A stretch of DNA of 64,000 nt from Planctomycetota bacterium (GCA_003576845.1 QEVJ01000009.1:1-64000); one strand, 5' to 3'; positions 17,584-27,757 are shown, counted from the stretch's first letter. Program-made: numbers and translations. Notes: generated by a model not told the origin, from the letters alone.

Positions 17584-19458
17584 TTACGTGACGGGAGCAA
17601 CGACCGGCAGCGAAAGCCCAAGCGTCGGCGCTGCCACGACGACCGGTTCCACGGGCGGCGTCTGATCGAGCACCGTGTCGATGAGGTAATACAGCAATCG
17701 CCGCAGTTCTTCCCGCTCGATCTCGTCGGCCACCGCTTCGGCTCGTTCGCGATACTTGTCGACGAGGCGGGCGGCTTTGTCGAACACGCCCGCTTGCTCG
17801 TATAAGTGCCGCACGCGGTCGACGCGCCACGCCGCGGGGCGGGCGTCTGCGGGGAGCAATTCGAGTTCGGCCCGCCGCGGTTCGTCGAGGGCTTCGAGCG
17901 CGAGCGCCCAAAGCACGGTCGGGCGTCCGCCGAGGATGTCGCCGCCCGCGGCAAGCTTGTTGTGCGCGTCGCCCTGCCAGTCGTTCAAGTCGTTGAGAAT
18001 CTGGAAAGCCACGCCCAAGTGCCGGGCGAACTGTGCGAACGGCTCGCGATACATTTCCGCGTCGCCGGCGAGCCGCGCTCCGCTGTACAGCGCGGCCTCG
18101 AACGCCGGCGCCGTCTTGAGCGCGTAAATCTTCAAGGCGTCGATCGGCGAGAGCCGTTTGTGGAGCGAATCGCGCCACATCAGCTCCGCGCCCTGCCCTT
18201 CCGATAATCGCAAGTGGGCGTCGGCCAGCCGATCGAGGATATCCGCTGCCGTGTCCGCGCCGAGCGTCGCCGCGTCGCGGCTGATCGAACGATAGCCCAA
18301 ACCGATCAAATAGTCGCCGACGTTGATCGCGGTGGGCACGCCGTAGCGGCGATGGACCGTTTCGTCGCCGTAGCGGAAGGCGTCGTCGTCTTGAATGTCG
18401 TCGTGAACGAGAGAGGCCTTGTGAAAGACTTCGATGGCCAGCGCCGCGCGGCGAACGGCGTCGCTCAGACTGCGCAAGTGCTCCTCGCCGCCGGCTTGCG
18501 TTCCGTTTCCGCCCGTCAGCGCGTCGTACACGGCGAGCGTGATGAACGGCCGCGAGTATTTTCCGCCCTTGGCCAGGAAATCGTGGGCGATGGCCTCGGT
18601 GGCCGCGATCGGGTCGAGGGCGGTGGCCCCTTTACCGTTCAATTCGGCGAGCCTTGGGCCGCCGCGCAATCGCGGCGCGAGCCGATCGAGTTCCGCCGGC
18701 TCGAACATCTTCGACGCCGCCCGCAGCAGGTGAACGTAGCTGCGCGTCGTGACCGCCGGCTGCGAAGGTTGGGCGTTGATCGCTTCGTGGACCCAATCTT
18801 CGTCGACGGACGTGTTGCGGCAGTCGCTCGACAACAGCGGGACAGCGAGGCAAGGAATGCCCGAGAGCAGTATCTTGTCGATGGCCTTTTCGAGCACGTT
18901 CAAGCACGCGACGCCGACGATCGCGTCGACGTAGCCGCTGACGATGATCTTGAGCACGATCGGCGAGCCTTCGGCGACGAGCACCTTGTAGCCCAACTGC
19001 TCGGCCACGCCGCGGAAGTCGGCGATGCTGCACGCGCCGCACTCTTTGCAGTCGAGGCCGAAGTCGTCGTAATCGGCCGGGCAGCCTTCGGCATGTTTGA
19101 GGCAATGCGGCAGCAGGAACAGCCGTCGCGACGGCGGGACTGCCGCGACCTGGTCGCGCCAGAACTCGCTGGCCAGGTTGACCATCGTCCAGCCGACGTA
19201 GCCCTCGGGCAATCCGACAGATTCCAGCGTCCGGCGGGCGATCGCCTCCATTTCGTCCTTGGAGAGCGGCCGCGACTTGTCGAGCTGGTCGGCGACTTCC
19301 TTGCAGCGTGCGCGCAGCGAGTCGCGGAGCGCGCGGGTTGCCGGCACCAGCTTCAGATGGCTGGTGTTGCGACGGGAACTCTTCTTCTTTTGGCCGAGCG
19401 GTACCTCCGGCGCCACAGCGGCATCGGCAGTCAAGCTGTCAACGGGTGCGGTCGCCAA
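17584..19458 (-). CDS. DUF116-polyprenyl synthase fusion
   Basis: A 624-residue two-domain protein. Residues about 40-225 look like DUF116, a cysteine-rich domain with Cys119, Cys126, Cys137, Cys140 and Cys143 (LDCKECGACS), likely a metal or Fe-S site. Residues about 280-590 are a trans-isoprenyl diphosphate synthase: the first Asp-rich motif is intact (HDDIQDDD, Asp353-Asp357), while the second reads NDLND (489-493) where DDxxD is usual. The enzyme would condense isopentenyl diphosphate units into a prenyl diphosphate; chain length cannot be read here. It sits 85 bases after the triterpene-cyclase-like gene on the same strand. Fusion of these two domains is unusual; a separate function of the DUF116 part is unknown. 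Confidence 0.85.
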   Translation of the reverse strand: MATAPVDSLTADAAVAPEVPLGQKKKSSRRNTSHLKLVPATRALRDSLRARCKEVADQLDKSRPLSKDEMEAIARRTLESVGLPEGYVGWTMVNLASEFWRDQVAAVPPSRRLFLLPHCLKHAEGCPADYDDFGLDCKECGACSIADFRGVAEQLGYKVLVAEGSPIVLKIIVSGYVDAIVGVACLNVLEKAIDKILLSGIPCLAVPLLSSDCRNTSVDEDWVHEAINAQPSQPAVTTRSYVHLLRAASKMFEPAELDRLAPRLRGGPRLAELNGKGATALDPIAATEAIAHDFLAKGGKYSRPFITLAVYDALTGGNGTQAGGEEHLRSLSDAVRRAALAIEVFHKASLVHDDIQDDDAFRYGDETVHRRYGVPTAINVGDYLIGLGYRSISRDAATLGADTAADILDRLADAHLRLSEGQGAELMWRDSLHKRLSPIDALKIYALKTAPAFEAALYSGARLAGDAEMYREPFAQFARHLGVAFQILNDLNDWQGDAHNKLAAGGDILGGRPTVLWALALEALDEPRRAELELLPADARPAAWRVDRVRHLYEQAGVFDKAARLVDKYRERAEAVADEIEREELRRLLYYLIDTVLDQTPPVEPVVVAAPTLGLSLPVVAPVT

Positions 19459-19543
19459 GAGAAGCCTCGCTCGGTGCTAAAGGTGCAACGCAGAGTCAAA
19501 CGGGTGAGGCAGAACGGTACTGGTAGCGTTCGTCGCGAACACG

Positions 19544-21502
19544 TCACACAGCGGAGCGGGCCGCGTGCGGCGTTTCGGTGGGCTTCGACTCGGGCCGTGG
19601 GAGCAGCCGTTCGACTGCCTGACCCAGCGCCGATGCCGCGAAGGTTAGTGGATACAGCCGTTCATAATACCACAGTCGCGCGAAGTAGAAACCTATCGGC
19701 GAAGGCTCGCGATGCTTCCCCTCCTCCACCCGCATGACGAGCCAATTAAGGCCGTCGATGGCCGCGGCTTGTGCTGCGGAGTTCGATTCCGCGGCGAGGA
19801 GCGCTTCGACGGCCAGCGCCGTCTCTTCCACCGTCGAACACGCGGAGCGCGACCGGGTTTCGCCGGCCATACCCGAACCGCCCCAACCGCCGTCGGAGTT
19901 CCGACATGCGATCAGATACGCGATCGCCCGCCGGGGCGCTTCGGTTTCCAACAGCCGCAAGTCTCGAAGCGCGAGCAACACCTTCGCCGTGCCGTAGATC
20001 GGGTTTTCCTCGGCGGGATGATCCTGGTTGCCGAACCACAGCGGCGTCCAGCTACCGTCGGGGCGTTGGGTTCGGTGAAGGTATTCCAAACCCCGGCGCC
20101 TCGCCCGTTCGAGTCGGGCTTCGTCGATCCCCGGCACTTCCAGCAGGAGCTTTCGCCAGGCGGCAATTGCCCGCAAGGCATGCGCGGTCAGGTCCGGCCC
20201 GCTGCGATCGAACGGCAGCTTGCCCCAGCCGCGGCAGAACGTCGGCCAACCGCCGTTGCCGTTCTGCAAGTCGACGAGCCATTTGAGTCCCGCGGCGGCC
20301 GCCTCGTCGATCCGCGAATGGATTGCCGGCTGCATCGTCCGTCCGCGCAGCGCCGCCAACGCCAAGAGGGCTCCCGACGTGTCGTCGACATCGGGAACGC
20401 CGCCCGAAAGATCGGTCCAGGCCCAGCCGCCCGGCTCTGCGCCGGTGTACGGATGCCGCCGGCGATGCTGGCACGCCATGATCCAGTCGACGAGCCGCGG
20501 GTCGTCCAGGGCGGCCACGGTTTCGTCGGCGTGTCCATTCGTTTCGTGGACGGGCGATTCTCGGGAATCGCCGCCGCGCGCCGCCGCGCTGCCGCAAAGG
20601 GCATTCACCGAGAGCGTCGTGTTCCACGTCGCCAGATTCGCATCGATCGGCCAGCTTCCGTCGGGACGCACCGAGTCGACGAGAAACTGAACGCCCCGTT
20701 TGACGACGGGATGTTCGCAGCGCCCGATCGACGCCAAGCTCATCACGACAAAGCTGGTCAGCGGCGTCGCTTCGAGAAAACCGCCGCTCTCGGGCTGCAT
20801 CCGCGCGAGCACCCACAGGCTCGGCTCGACGGCCAGACGGCGAATCCACCGCACGAGCGGATCCCACGGCGGCCGGTGGAAATACCGCGCCTGTCCGATC
20901 GCCACGAGCGCAGGGATCGCATAGCTCACCACGGGCAGCCGCAAGAAGCGATACCAACTCTGCGGCAGCGCGGCCAATTCGAACGGCAGCGGCGAGACTT
21001 GCCGCCATGGGACGAGTTCGGCCAGCGCCGCGTTCGTCAGAATCGGCACGGCAAAAGTCTTGTCGCGGCCGTAGCGGCGGCGCAAGCCCACAACGTCGCC
21101 CTGGGCGGCGATGAATTGTTCCGCCCGATCGAGCATGTCGGCGTGCTCGGCGGGAACGCCGGTCAGGTGAAACGCGGCGCGGACGAGCATCGTTGTGGCG
21201 ATGTTCGATTGCGAGCGATCGGTGTCGCCCCAGCCGCCGTCGGCATTCTGCCGTCGGCAGAGCCACCGCAACCCGCCGAAAATCAGCCGGTCCAATTGGC
21301 CTTCCCGCGCCGGATCGGCGATTTCGCCGCGTTCCGTCGTGGCCGAATGCCGCTCGACGAGAGCCAACGCGCTCACCGCGGTCGCGGTGGACAGGGCCGA
21401 ACTCGAAAGCTCGCCCACCCAATGCCCCGACGCATCGCGGGCCAAAGCCAAATCGCGCCGCACGGCTTTATGCGCAGCGACCAACCGGTCGAAGTCGATC
21501 AT
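19544..21502 (-). CDS. Squalene-hopene-cyclase-like triterpene cyclase
   Basis: A 652-residue alpha/alpha-barrel terpene cyclase homologue. The protonating motif DxDD is present as DVDDT at 371-375, close to its usual position. QW-type repeats are visible: RRQNADGGWGD (about 83-93), RPDGSW (279-284), LQNGNGGWPTF, RPDGSWTPLWFGNQ and CRNSDGGWGG. These features and the length fit squalene-hopene cyclases that fold linear C30 isoprenoids at the membrane. There is no signal peptide. The neighbours (polyprenyl synthase, SDR) support an isoprenoid product, but no squalene synthase (HpnCDE) is in the window, so the substrate is open. Confidence 0.82.
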   Translation of the reverse strand: MIDFDRLVAAHKAVRRDLALARDASGHWVGELSSSALSTATAVSALALVERHSATTERGEIADPAREGQLDRLIFGGLRWLCRRQNADGGWGDTDRSQSNIATTMLVRAAFHLTGVPAEHADMLDRAEQFIAAQGDVVGLRRRYGRDKTFAVPILTNAALAELVPWRQVSPLPFELAALPQSWYRFLRLPVVSYAIPALVAIGQARYFHRPPWDPLVRWIRRLAVEPSLWVLARMQPESGGFLEATPLTSFVVMSLASIGRCEHPVVKRGVQFLVDSVRPDGSWPIDANLATWNTTLSVNALCGSAAARGGDSRESPVHETNGHADETVAALDDPRLVDWIMACQHRRRHPYTGAEPGGWAWTDLSGGVPDVDDTSGALLALAALRGRTMQPAIHSRIDEAAAAGLKWLVDLQNGNGGWPTFCRGWGKLPFDRSGPDLTAHALRAIAAWRKLLLEVPGIDEARLERARRRGLEYLHRTQRPDGSWTPLWFGNQDHPAEENPIYGTAKVLLALRDLRLLETEAPRRAIAYLIACRNSDGGWGGSGMAGETRSRSACSTVEETALAVEALLAAESNSAAQAAAIDGLNWLVMRVEEGKHREPSPIGFYFARLWYYERLYPLTFAASALGQAVERLLPRPESKPTETPHAARSAV

Positions 21503-21637
21503 CGCGACGCGACTCTCACAAGGAACAACCCGCGTCGCCCAAGCCAGAAGGGACGGACGCCGCGAACCAGTCTAAGCTGCCCCGTGCCGCATGTCGAGAA
21601 AACGCGGGCACCTCGAGCCGCCGTCCCCGGCCCGCGT

Positions 21638-22468
21638 TTATTCGGGAACCGCCGAACCCCGATTCGCCCACCACGGCAGCGTAATGCCTCCGTCGACTTG
21701 CAGCGACGAACCGGTGATGTACTCGCTGTCGGGGTCGCACAAGAATACGATGCCGCGGGCGATTTCCTCACTGCGGCCCATGCGGCCCCACGGAAGCTTC
21801 TCACCGGCTTGCCGCAACGTCTCTTCGCTGGCGTATTTGCGCTCACCGGGGGTGTCGATCCACCCGGGATGAACGAGGTTTACTCGGATGCGGTGCTCGG
21901 CCAGCTCGATTGCGGCGGTGCGGGCCATGTGGTCGATGGCCGCCTTCGACATGTTGTACGACATGGCCCGCGGAACGGCGATGTAGGCGTGGGGAGAACT
22001 GACGATCACGATCGAGCCGATCGAGTTTCGCGGAAACCCGCCCTCGGGGCTGTCTCCCAGCGGTCGGCGGGGTTGGGATAGCATCTGCCGCGTCGCCGCG
22101 CGGAGCAGGTTGAACGCCCCCCACATGGTCACGTCGACGCCGCGGCGAAATCCGGCCAGATCGGCCTCCCAAAATGGTTCGCGGTCGCTGTAGGCCGCGT
22201 TGCTCACCGCAATGTCCAGTCGGCCGAACTTCTGGACGACCGCTGCAACCATTTTTTCCACGAAATCCAGATCGGCGACGTCGCCTTGGAGCAACAGCGG
22301 CTCGACGCCGAACTCGAGGACCGCCGCCGCGACTTCTTCCGCTTCCCCGGCGTGCGAGCGGTAATTGATCCCGACGTGGGCGCCCGCACGGGCGAGCGAA
22401 ATGGCCGCCGCCCTCCCAATTCCGCGGCTGGCGCCGGTGACGATCGCGATTTGACCTTCGAGCGACAT
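21638..22468 (-). CDS. Short-chain dehydrogenase/reductase (SDR)
   Basis: A 276-residue classical SDR that would oxidise or reduce a hydroxyl/keto group with NAD(P)H. The cofactor motif TGASRGIG is at 11-18, SNAAYSD stands at the NAG position (about 89-95), the catalytic serine is about 157-158 (IVSSPHAY) and YNMSK supplies Tyr171 and Lys175. A C-terminal PDSEYITGSSLQVDGG is typical. An insertion of roughly 20 residues (LSQPRRPLGDSPEGGFPRN) before the catalytic strand is unusual. It is 135 bases upstream of the cyclase gene on the same strand and may act on the same isoprenoid; FabG-like activity is an alternative. Confidence 0.88.
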   Translation of the reverse strand: MSLEGQIAIVTGASRGIGRAAAISLARAGAHVGINYRSHAGEAEEVAAAVLEFGVEPLLLQGDVADLDFVEKMVAAVVQKFGRLDIAVSNAAYSDREPFWEADLAGFRRGVDVTMWGAFNLLRAATRQMLSQPRRPLGDSPEGGFPRNSIGSIVIVSSPHAYIAVPRAMSYNMSKAAIDHMARTAAIELAEHRIRVNLVHPGWIDTPGERKYASEETLRQAGEKLPWGRMGRSEEIARGIVFLCDPDSEYITGSSLQVDGGITLPWWANRGSAVPE

Positions 22469-23212
22469 CGAATCGGTTCACCACGACGGGGTAGAGGTGT
22501 GCGACGCGCGGACCGCGAGGATACATCGCCGGTCCGGTATCGCGATGCTAGCGATCCGCCACTCCCCCGGCAAGCGGTGCGTCGGGCGAGAGACGGGTCG
22601 CGCGAGAAACGTTCGGAAATTGTCCCGGTTGAATTATTTTGACCCTAGACCGGTCCCATCACCTGACTAGAATACAAAAGCCTCGCCTTCCTGCCACAAA
22701 GCTTTGGTCACTCCGCTACTCCGCAAGAGCACGCCGCGCTTGGGCGCGATCCCGCGGGCCGATTCGTTCGTATATCTCTCTAAAGAGACCGACACGGATG
22801 GCTTTGCATCGGGTCGCGCTTACCACGATGGCATCGTCTCTCGGACCGCCGACGGGCTTCTGCAAAGCCGGTGTGGGAAAGAGGGGAAAAATGGTCGCGG
22901 CTGCTGACACGGCTTGCGCGGCCGGTAAGTTTTCCCCATGCGCTATTCCTTTCCAAATCGTGGCCACGACAGGACTTGCGTCTGTCTGGTGTTAGAATTG
23001 TCTGACCTCACACGTTTGGCTCGCGATAGTGCATGTCCTGCCTAGTTTTTCGGGGTGAGTCATCGACGCCGCGGATAGGCCGGTTGGCCGTCCGAGCGGG
23101 GTGTTGATTTGGCGAGTTTAAGACACGGGTGATCTTCCAGATATTCGGGGCCAGCGCGGCCGCCACCGCCGTGCCGCGCGCCTTTTTCCTTTCAAGATCC
23201 GGGGGTGTTCGC
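22469..23212. other. Long intergenic region upstream of rpoD-like sigma factor
   Basis: 744 bases between divergent genes with no credible coding frame. A/T-rich patches and a TAGAAT at 22668 and a TTAGAAT at 22992 look like isolated -10 boxes, but no -35 box sits at a standard distance. TCTCT-CTAA-AGAGA near 22775 is a small dyad. I see no known RNA family; the length suggests a long leader or multiple promoters for the sigma factor. Confidence 0.4.
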
Positions 23213-24796
<1,584 letters not shown>

Positions 24797-24836
24797 TCGT
24801 GGCGCCGGTTTGCCAAGACCGACAGAAACGATTCAC

Positions 24837-24883
24837 AACGCCGCCGCGTCCGACTTAGGGCGCGACGGCGTTCTTTTCGTTTT
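24837..24883 (+). terminator. Rho-independent terminator of the sigma factor gene
   Basis: AACGCCG (24837-24843) pairs with CGGCGTT (24866-24872), a C/A mismatch follows, then CGCGTCC (24845-24851) pairs with GGGCGCG (24858-24864) around the loop GACTTA. The 14-bp stem is followed directly by CTTTTCGTTTT (24873-24883). Confidence 0.9.
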
Positions 24884-24941
24884 GTCGCTAAAGCGTACGC
24901 AGCCAGCGGCAAACCAAATCCGCAACCGATGGAGACGCCAA

Positions 24942-25193
24942 ATGCCGGCGCTTTTCGATTGGCTACCGCTCGCGATGGCCGGGGTATTGTTTACCGCACT
25001 GGGAGCGTTCAAGCTTTTTGGAGTGGCGCACGATATCCGGGGCGGCCACTCCAAGCCATTCACCGAGCGTTTGTGCGGCACGTGACCTTCGTGGCAAAGC
25101 CGCAGTTTGCGGATTGGTTTTCCGCTGGTGCTTCTCGCGGTCGGCGTAGGCGAATTGGCATGGCTCGCGTGGCTCTTTTGGCGTGCGTCGTGA
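24942..25193 (+). CDS. Small two-helix membrane protein with in-frame TGA (candidate selenoprotein)
   Basis: Reading from the ATG at 24942 gives one hydrophobic helix (about 8-28), a basic loop, LCGT, then TGA at 25083-25085. The same frame continues PSWQSRSLR and a second clear hydrophobic helix (GFPLVLLAVGVGELAWLAWLFW) to a TGA at 25191-25193. If the first TGA is selenocysteine, the product is 83 residues with a CGTU (45-48) redox motif in a cytoplasmic loop (loop is Arg/Lys-rich). GGAG at 24931-24934 is a well-placed ribosome site. Nineteen bases after the TGA, CCGCA-GTT-TGCGG (25100-25112) forms a 5-bp hairpin with G first in the loop, as expected of a bacterial SECIS. Alternatives are a 47-residue protein ending at the TGA, or a nonsense mutation. 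Confidence 0.6.
25086..25117 (+). promoter_or_regulatory. Candidate bacterial SECIS hairpin
   Basis: Perfect stem c25100-a25104 with t25108-g25112, loop GTT; after one mismatch, a25097-a25098 can pair with t25114-t25115. The loop starts 19 bases after the in-frame TGA at 25083-25085, within the spacing known for bacterial selenocysteine insertion elements, and its first base is the required G. Confidence 0.5.
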
Positions 25194-25203
25194 CGGCCAT
25201 CGG

Positions 25204-26001
25204 TCACCTCGTCGGCGAATAGTCCGTCGGCTTGAGATACGTCGACTTCACGCCGTCCGGCAGCGTCGTGAGCGAGCCGTTTTTTTCCGAAGCGGTCTTG
25301 GCGGCGATCCAGTCCGGATCCTGCCGAAACGCGGCGAACGACGCTCTGCCCGCCTCTTCGCTCTTGTGGGCGAGGAAATAAACGAGCGTGTCGTCGGCGC
25401 CGGCCTGGCTCTTGCCGTTCGGCGCGTTCTTGGCCACGGAAAAGTACGCCACGTTCGTCATCCCGTGCTTGGCGAACAACTTCGTCGTGTGGTTGCGGAA
25501 GCGGGCGTGCAGATTATCGAGGTTGCCCTTGGTGGCCGTATAGACGCGCAGTTCGAATACGCGATCGCCCACCGCCGCGGGCTCGAGCACCGGCGAGTAA
25601 TCGGTGGACTTCAAGAACACCGATTCGACCTTCGCCACGAGCCGCCCGTTTGTTTCCGATGCGGCCGCCGCCTTCTTCCATTCGGGATCGGCCAGAAATT
25701 CCTTCCAAGCTTTCTCGCAGGCTTCGTTGCTCTCGTAGGCGAGCACGTAGATCAGCTTGTTCTCTTTGTTGTCGAGCGGCGTCCAGTAGCCGACGTTCGT
25801 CATGCCGTGCTTTTCGAAGAGCTTCACGGTGTGGTCGCGAAACCGGGCGTGCAGCGCGTCGAGCTTGCCTTCCGCGGCATAATACGTCCGCATCTCGTAC
25901 ACGCGGTCGTCTTTTGGTTTCTCCGCGTCGGGTTCGGCCGCTGCGACGGAAGCAACGGCGAAGGCGGCTATGAATTCCAGACTCCAAATGCCGAGCGACA
26001 T
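25204..26001 (-). CDS. Exported NIPSNAP-family protein with two domains
   Basis: A 265-residue protein with a signal peptide (start ATG at 26001; AFAVASVAAAEPD) followed by two NIPSNAP-like ferredoxin-fold domains. The repeats are clear: RVYEMRTYYAAEGKLDALHARFRDHTVKLFEKHGMTNVGYW and RVFELRVYTATKGNLDNLHARFRNHTTKLFAKHGMTNVAYF, each opening with the same strand-helix pattern. NIPSNAP proteins have no agreed reaction; dimeric alpha/beta-barrel relatives often bind small organic molecules. It ends 10 bases from the convergent candidate selenoprotein gene. The true start is the ATG before the signal peptide; upstream in-frame codons give no sensible sequence. Confidence 0.88.
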   Translation of the reverse strand: MSLGIWSLEFIAAFAVASVAAAEPDAEKPKDDRVYEMRTYYAAEGKLDALHARFRDHTVKLFEKHGMTNVGYWTPLDNKENKLIYVLAYESNEACEKAWKEFLADPEWKKAAAASETNGRLVAKVESVFLKSTDYSPVLEPAAVGDRVFELRVYTATKGNLDNLHARFRNHTTKLFAKHGMTNVAYFSVAKNAPNGKSQAGADDTLVYFLAHKSEEAGRASFAAFRQDPDWIAAKTASEKNGSLTTLPDGVKSTYLKPTDYSPTR

Positions 26002-26128
26002 GCTGATTCTCCGTTTGCTGGTGTGGGACGGTGGGCGAAGCCCAAATCGTAACATGCGCGGCCGCGCGGCGACAGAATCCGCCGGAATCGCTGCGAGCCG
26101 CAGCACCGCCGCGTCGCATCGTAGCATC

Positions 26129-26285
26129 GTAGGTCAGGCCAAGTGGGCGACGAGTCCACCATTCTCGCAAAACCCAACACGCGCCGGCCTGACGGGATCG
26201 ACGTTCTGTGGGTGATTCCCGTCAGGCCGGCGCGGGCCGAATCATTCGACAATGGCAACGTCCATCGCCGCTTGGCCTGACCTAC
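26129..26285. repeat. MITE-like nested inverted repeat, family B
   Basis: Outer arms GTAGGTCAGGCCAAG (26129-26143) and CTTGGCCTGACCTAC (26271-26285) are exact inverted copies. Inside, CGCGCCGGCCTGACGGGA (26180-26197) and TCCCGTCAGGCCGGCGCG (26217-26234) are also exact inverted copies, 18 bp. The element overlaps the 3' end of the glycerate kinase gene, encoding its last residues. Confidence 0.85.
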
Positions 26286-27714
26286 CGCGTGATCCACCGC
26301 GGCGAACGAGCACGACGCGCAGATCGCAGACGTTCGTGTGCGTCGGACCGGTCTTGAGCAATCCGCCCGTGGCGGCGAAGAAATGATAGGCGTCGTTCCG
26401 CGCGAGGTAGTCGGCTGCGTCGAGCCGCCGTTCCAGCACGGCGGCGGCGACCGCGGCATCGACAACAGCCCCCGCCGCGTCGGTTGGGCCGTCTTCGCCG
26501 TCCGTGCCGGCGGACAACAGAACGGCATCCGCGGGAAAGGGCGAGCGAACCTCGCACGAACCCATGGAATTGGGCGGCCGTGTCAACGCGACGTAGGCCG
26601 CGAGCACCAACTGCTGATTCCGCCCGCCCAATCCGCGGTGTTCCGGCGGCACGAGTTTCACGACCGGTTCGCCGCCGGTAACGAGGCAATCCGGGCCATC
26701 GGTGGACAACATTCGCAAAGCCATTTGCGCCAGATGGCGGCCCACTTCCTCGGCCTGGCCTTCGAGCGTCGCCGCGGCGTGCATGGCGTGGCGATAGCCG
26801 AGCCGTTCGGCTTCCATGCCCGCGGCGTCGACGGCCGTCGCGTTGTTGCCGATGACGAGATTCGTGGCGCGGCAGGGCGCTTCTCCACTCGGCGAGCGCG
26901 TTCGATCGTGCGGTTCGCCTGCCGCTTGCCGCTCCAAGAACTTCACGACCGACCGCGGGATGCCGGCTTGCTCGCTCCCGAACCGTTCGAGCACGGCGAG
27001 CGCCTCGGCCGGCGTCGACGAGTTTTCGACCGTCGGTCCCGAAGCAATCACGTCGAGCGGGTCGCCGAGCACGTCGGAAACGATCAGCGCGAACAACCGC
27101 CCCGCCGCACATGCTCGCGCGAGTCCGCCGCCTTTGACGCGGCTGAGTTGCTTGCGAACCGCGTTGAGTTCGGCGATGTTCGCTCCCGCGGCGCTGAGGG
27201 CGCGCGTCACGGCGATCTTGTCGTCGAGCGAAATGCCCTCGACCGGTGCGGGCAAGAGCGCCGACCCACCGCCGGAAAGAAGCGCGATGCAAACGTCTGT
27301 CTCGGCGAGTCCCGCGACGAGTTCGAGCATTGCCGCGGTCCCCGCGACGCCCTCGGCGCGCGGCTCGTTCACGCCCGGCGGCCGGGCCGCGTGCAAGCGA
27401 ATCGCCTGCGTGGCGTGGACGCAGTCCGCGGGCACGTTGACTAGCCCTTCGACGCGATGCCGCGCGAGGACCTCCTCGCCCAGGGCCCGCTCCAGCCCGA
27501 CGACCATGCCCGCTCCCGCTTTACCGCCGCCGACCACAACGACCCGTCCGACACGCCGCAGATCGACCGCCTCGTCGCCGATCGACAGCAAGTCGCCATC
27601 GCGCCGCACGAACCGCTCGACGAGCCGATCGGCGCGGACGGCTTCGAGTCCCGCGCGCCAAATCCGCCACGCATCGTCGCGGAGCGAGCGGCGTCCGTCG
27701 TCGGAGAAAGTCAT
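26242..27714 (-). CDS. Glycerate 2-kinase, DUF4147/GckA type
   Basis: A 490-residue enzyme expected to phosphorylate glycerate to 2-phosphoglycerate, linking glycolate or serine breakdown with glycolysis. Visible family features: GRVVVVGGGKAGAGM (N-terminal DUF4147), ALLSGGGSALLPAP, TVRKQLSRVKGGGLA-like segment (AVRKQLSRVKGGGLA), IVSDVLGDPLDVIASGPT and C-terminal LLSAGTDGEDGPTDAAGAVVD. The ATG at 27714 is chosen since upstream in-frame residues are not protein-like. The last 14 codons (RSGQAAMDVAIVE) lie within an inverted repeat element, so the C-terminus is probably an acquired extension. It is 43 bases downstream of the next gene on the same strand. Confidence 0.9.
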   Translation of the reverse strand: MTFSDDGRRSLRDDAWRIWRAGLEAVRADRLVERFVRRDGDLLSIGDEAVDLRRVGRVVVVGGGKAGAGMVVGLERALGEEVLARHRVEGLVNVPADCVHATQAIRLHAARPPGVNEPRAEGVAGTAAMLELVAGLAETDVCIALLSGGGSALLPAPVEGISLDDKIAVTRALSAAGANIAELNAVRKQLSRVKGGGLARACAAGRLFALIVSDVLGDPLDVIASGPTVENSSTPAEALAVLERFGSEQAGIPRSVVKFLERQAAGEPHDRTRSPSGEAPCRATNLVIGNNATAVDAAGMEAERLGYRHAMHAAATLEGQAEEVGRHLAQMALRMLSTDGPDCLVTGGEPVVKLVPPEHRGLGGRNQQLVLAAYVALTRPPNSMGSCEVRSPFPADAVLLSAGTDGEDGPTDAAGAVVDAAVAAAVLERRLDAADYLARNDAYHFFAATGGLLKTGPTHTNVCDLRVVLVRRGGSRGRSGQAAMDVAIVE

Positions 27715-27757
27715 GCGCCGCCGCAAAGGCTGTGAAAGGCAAGCCAACTCGGTCGCC

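Noticed and set aside
19712-22081. 789-codon plus-strand open frame opposite the cyclase and SDR genes
   Set aside because: Spans two genuine minus-strand genes and the gap between them; Arg/Pro/Ala-rich without fold signals.
22639-22995. 118-codon open frame upstream of the sigma factor
   Set aside because: No ribosome site, basic composition, no hydrophobic or domain pattern; more likely leader DNA.
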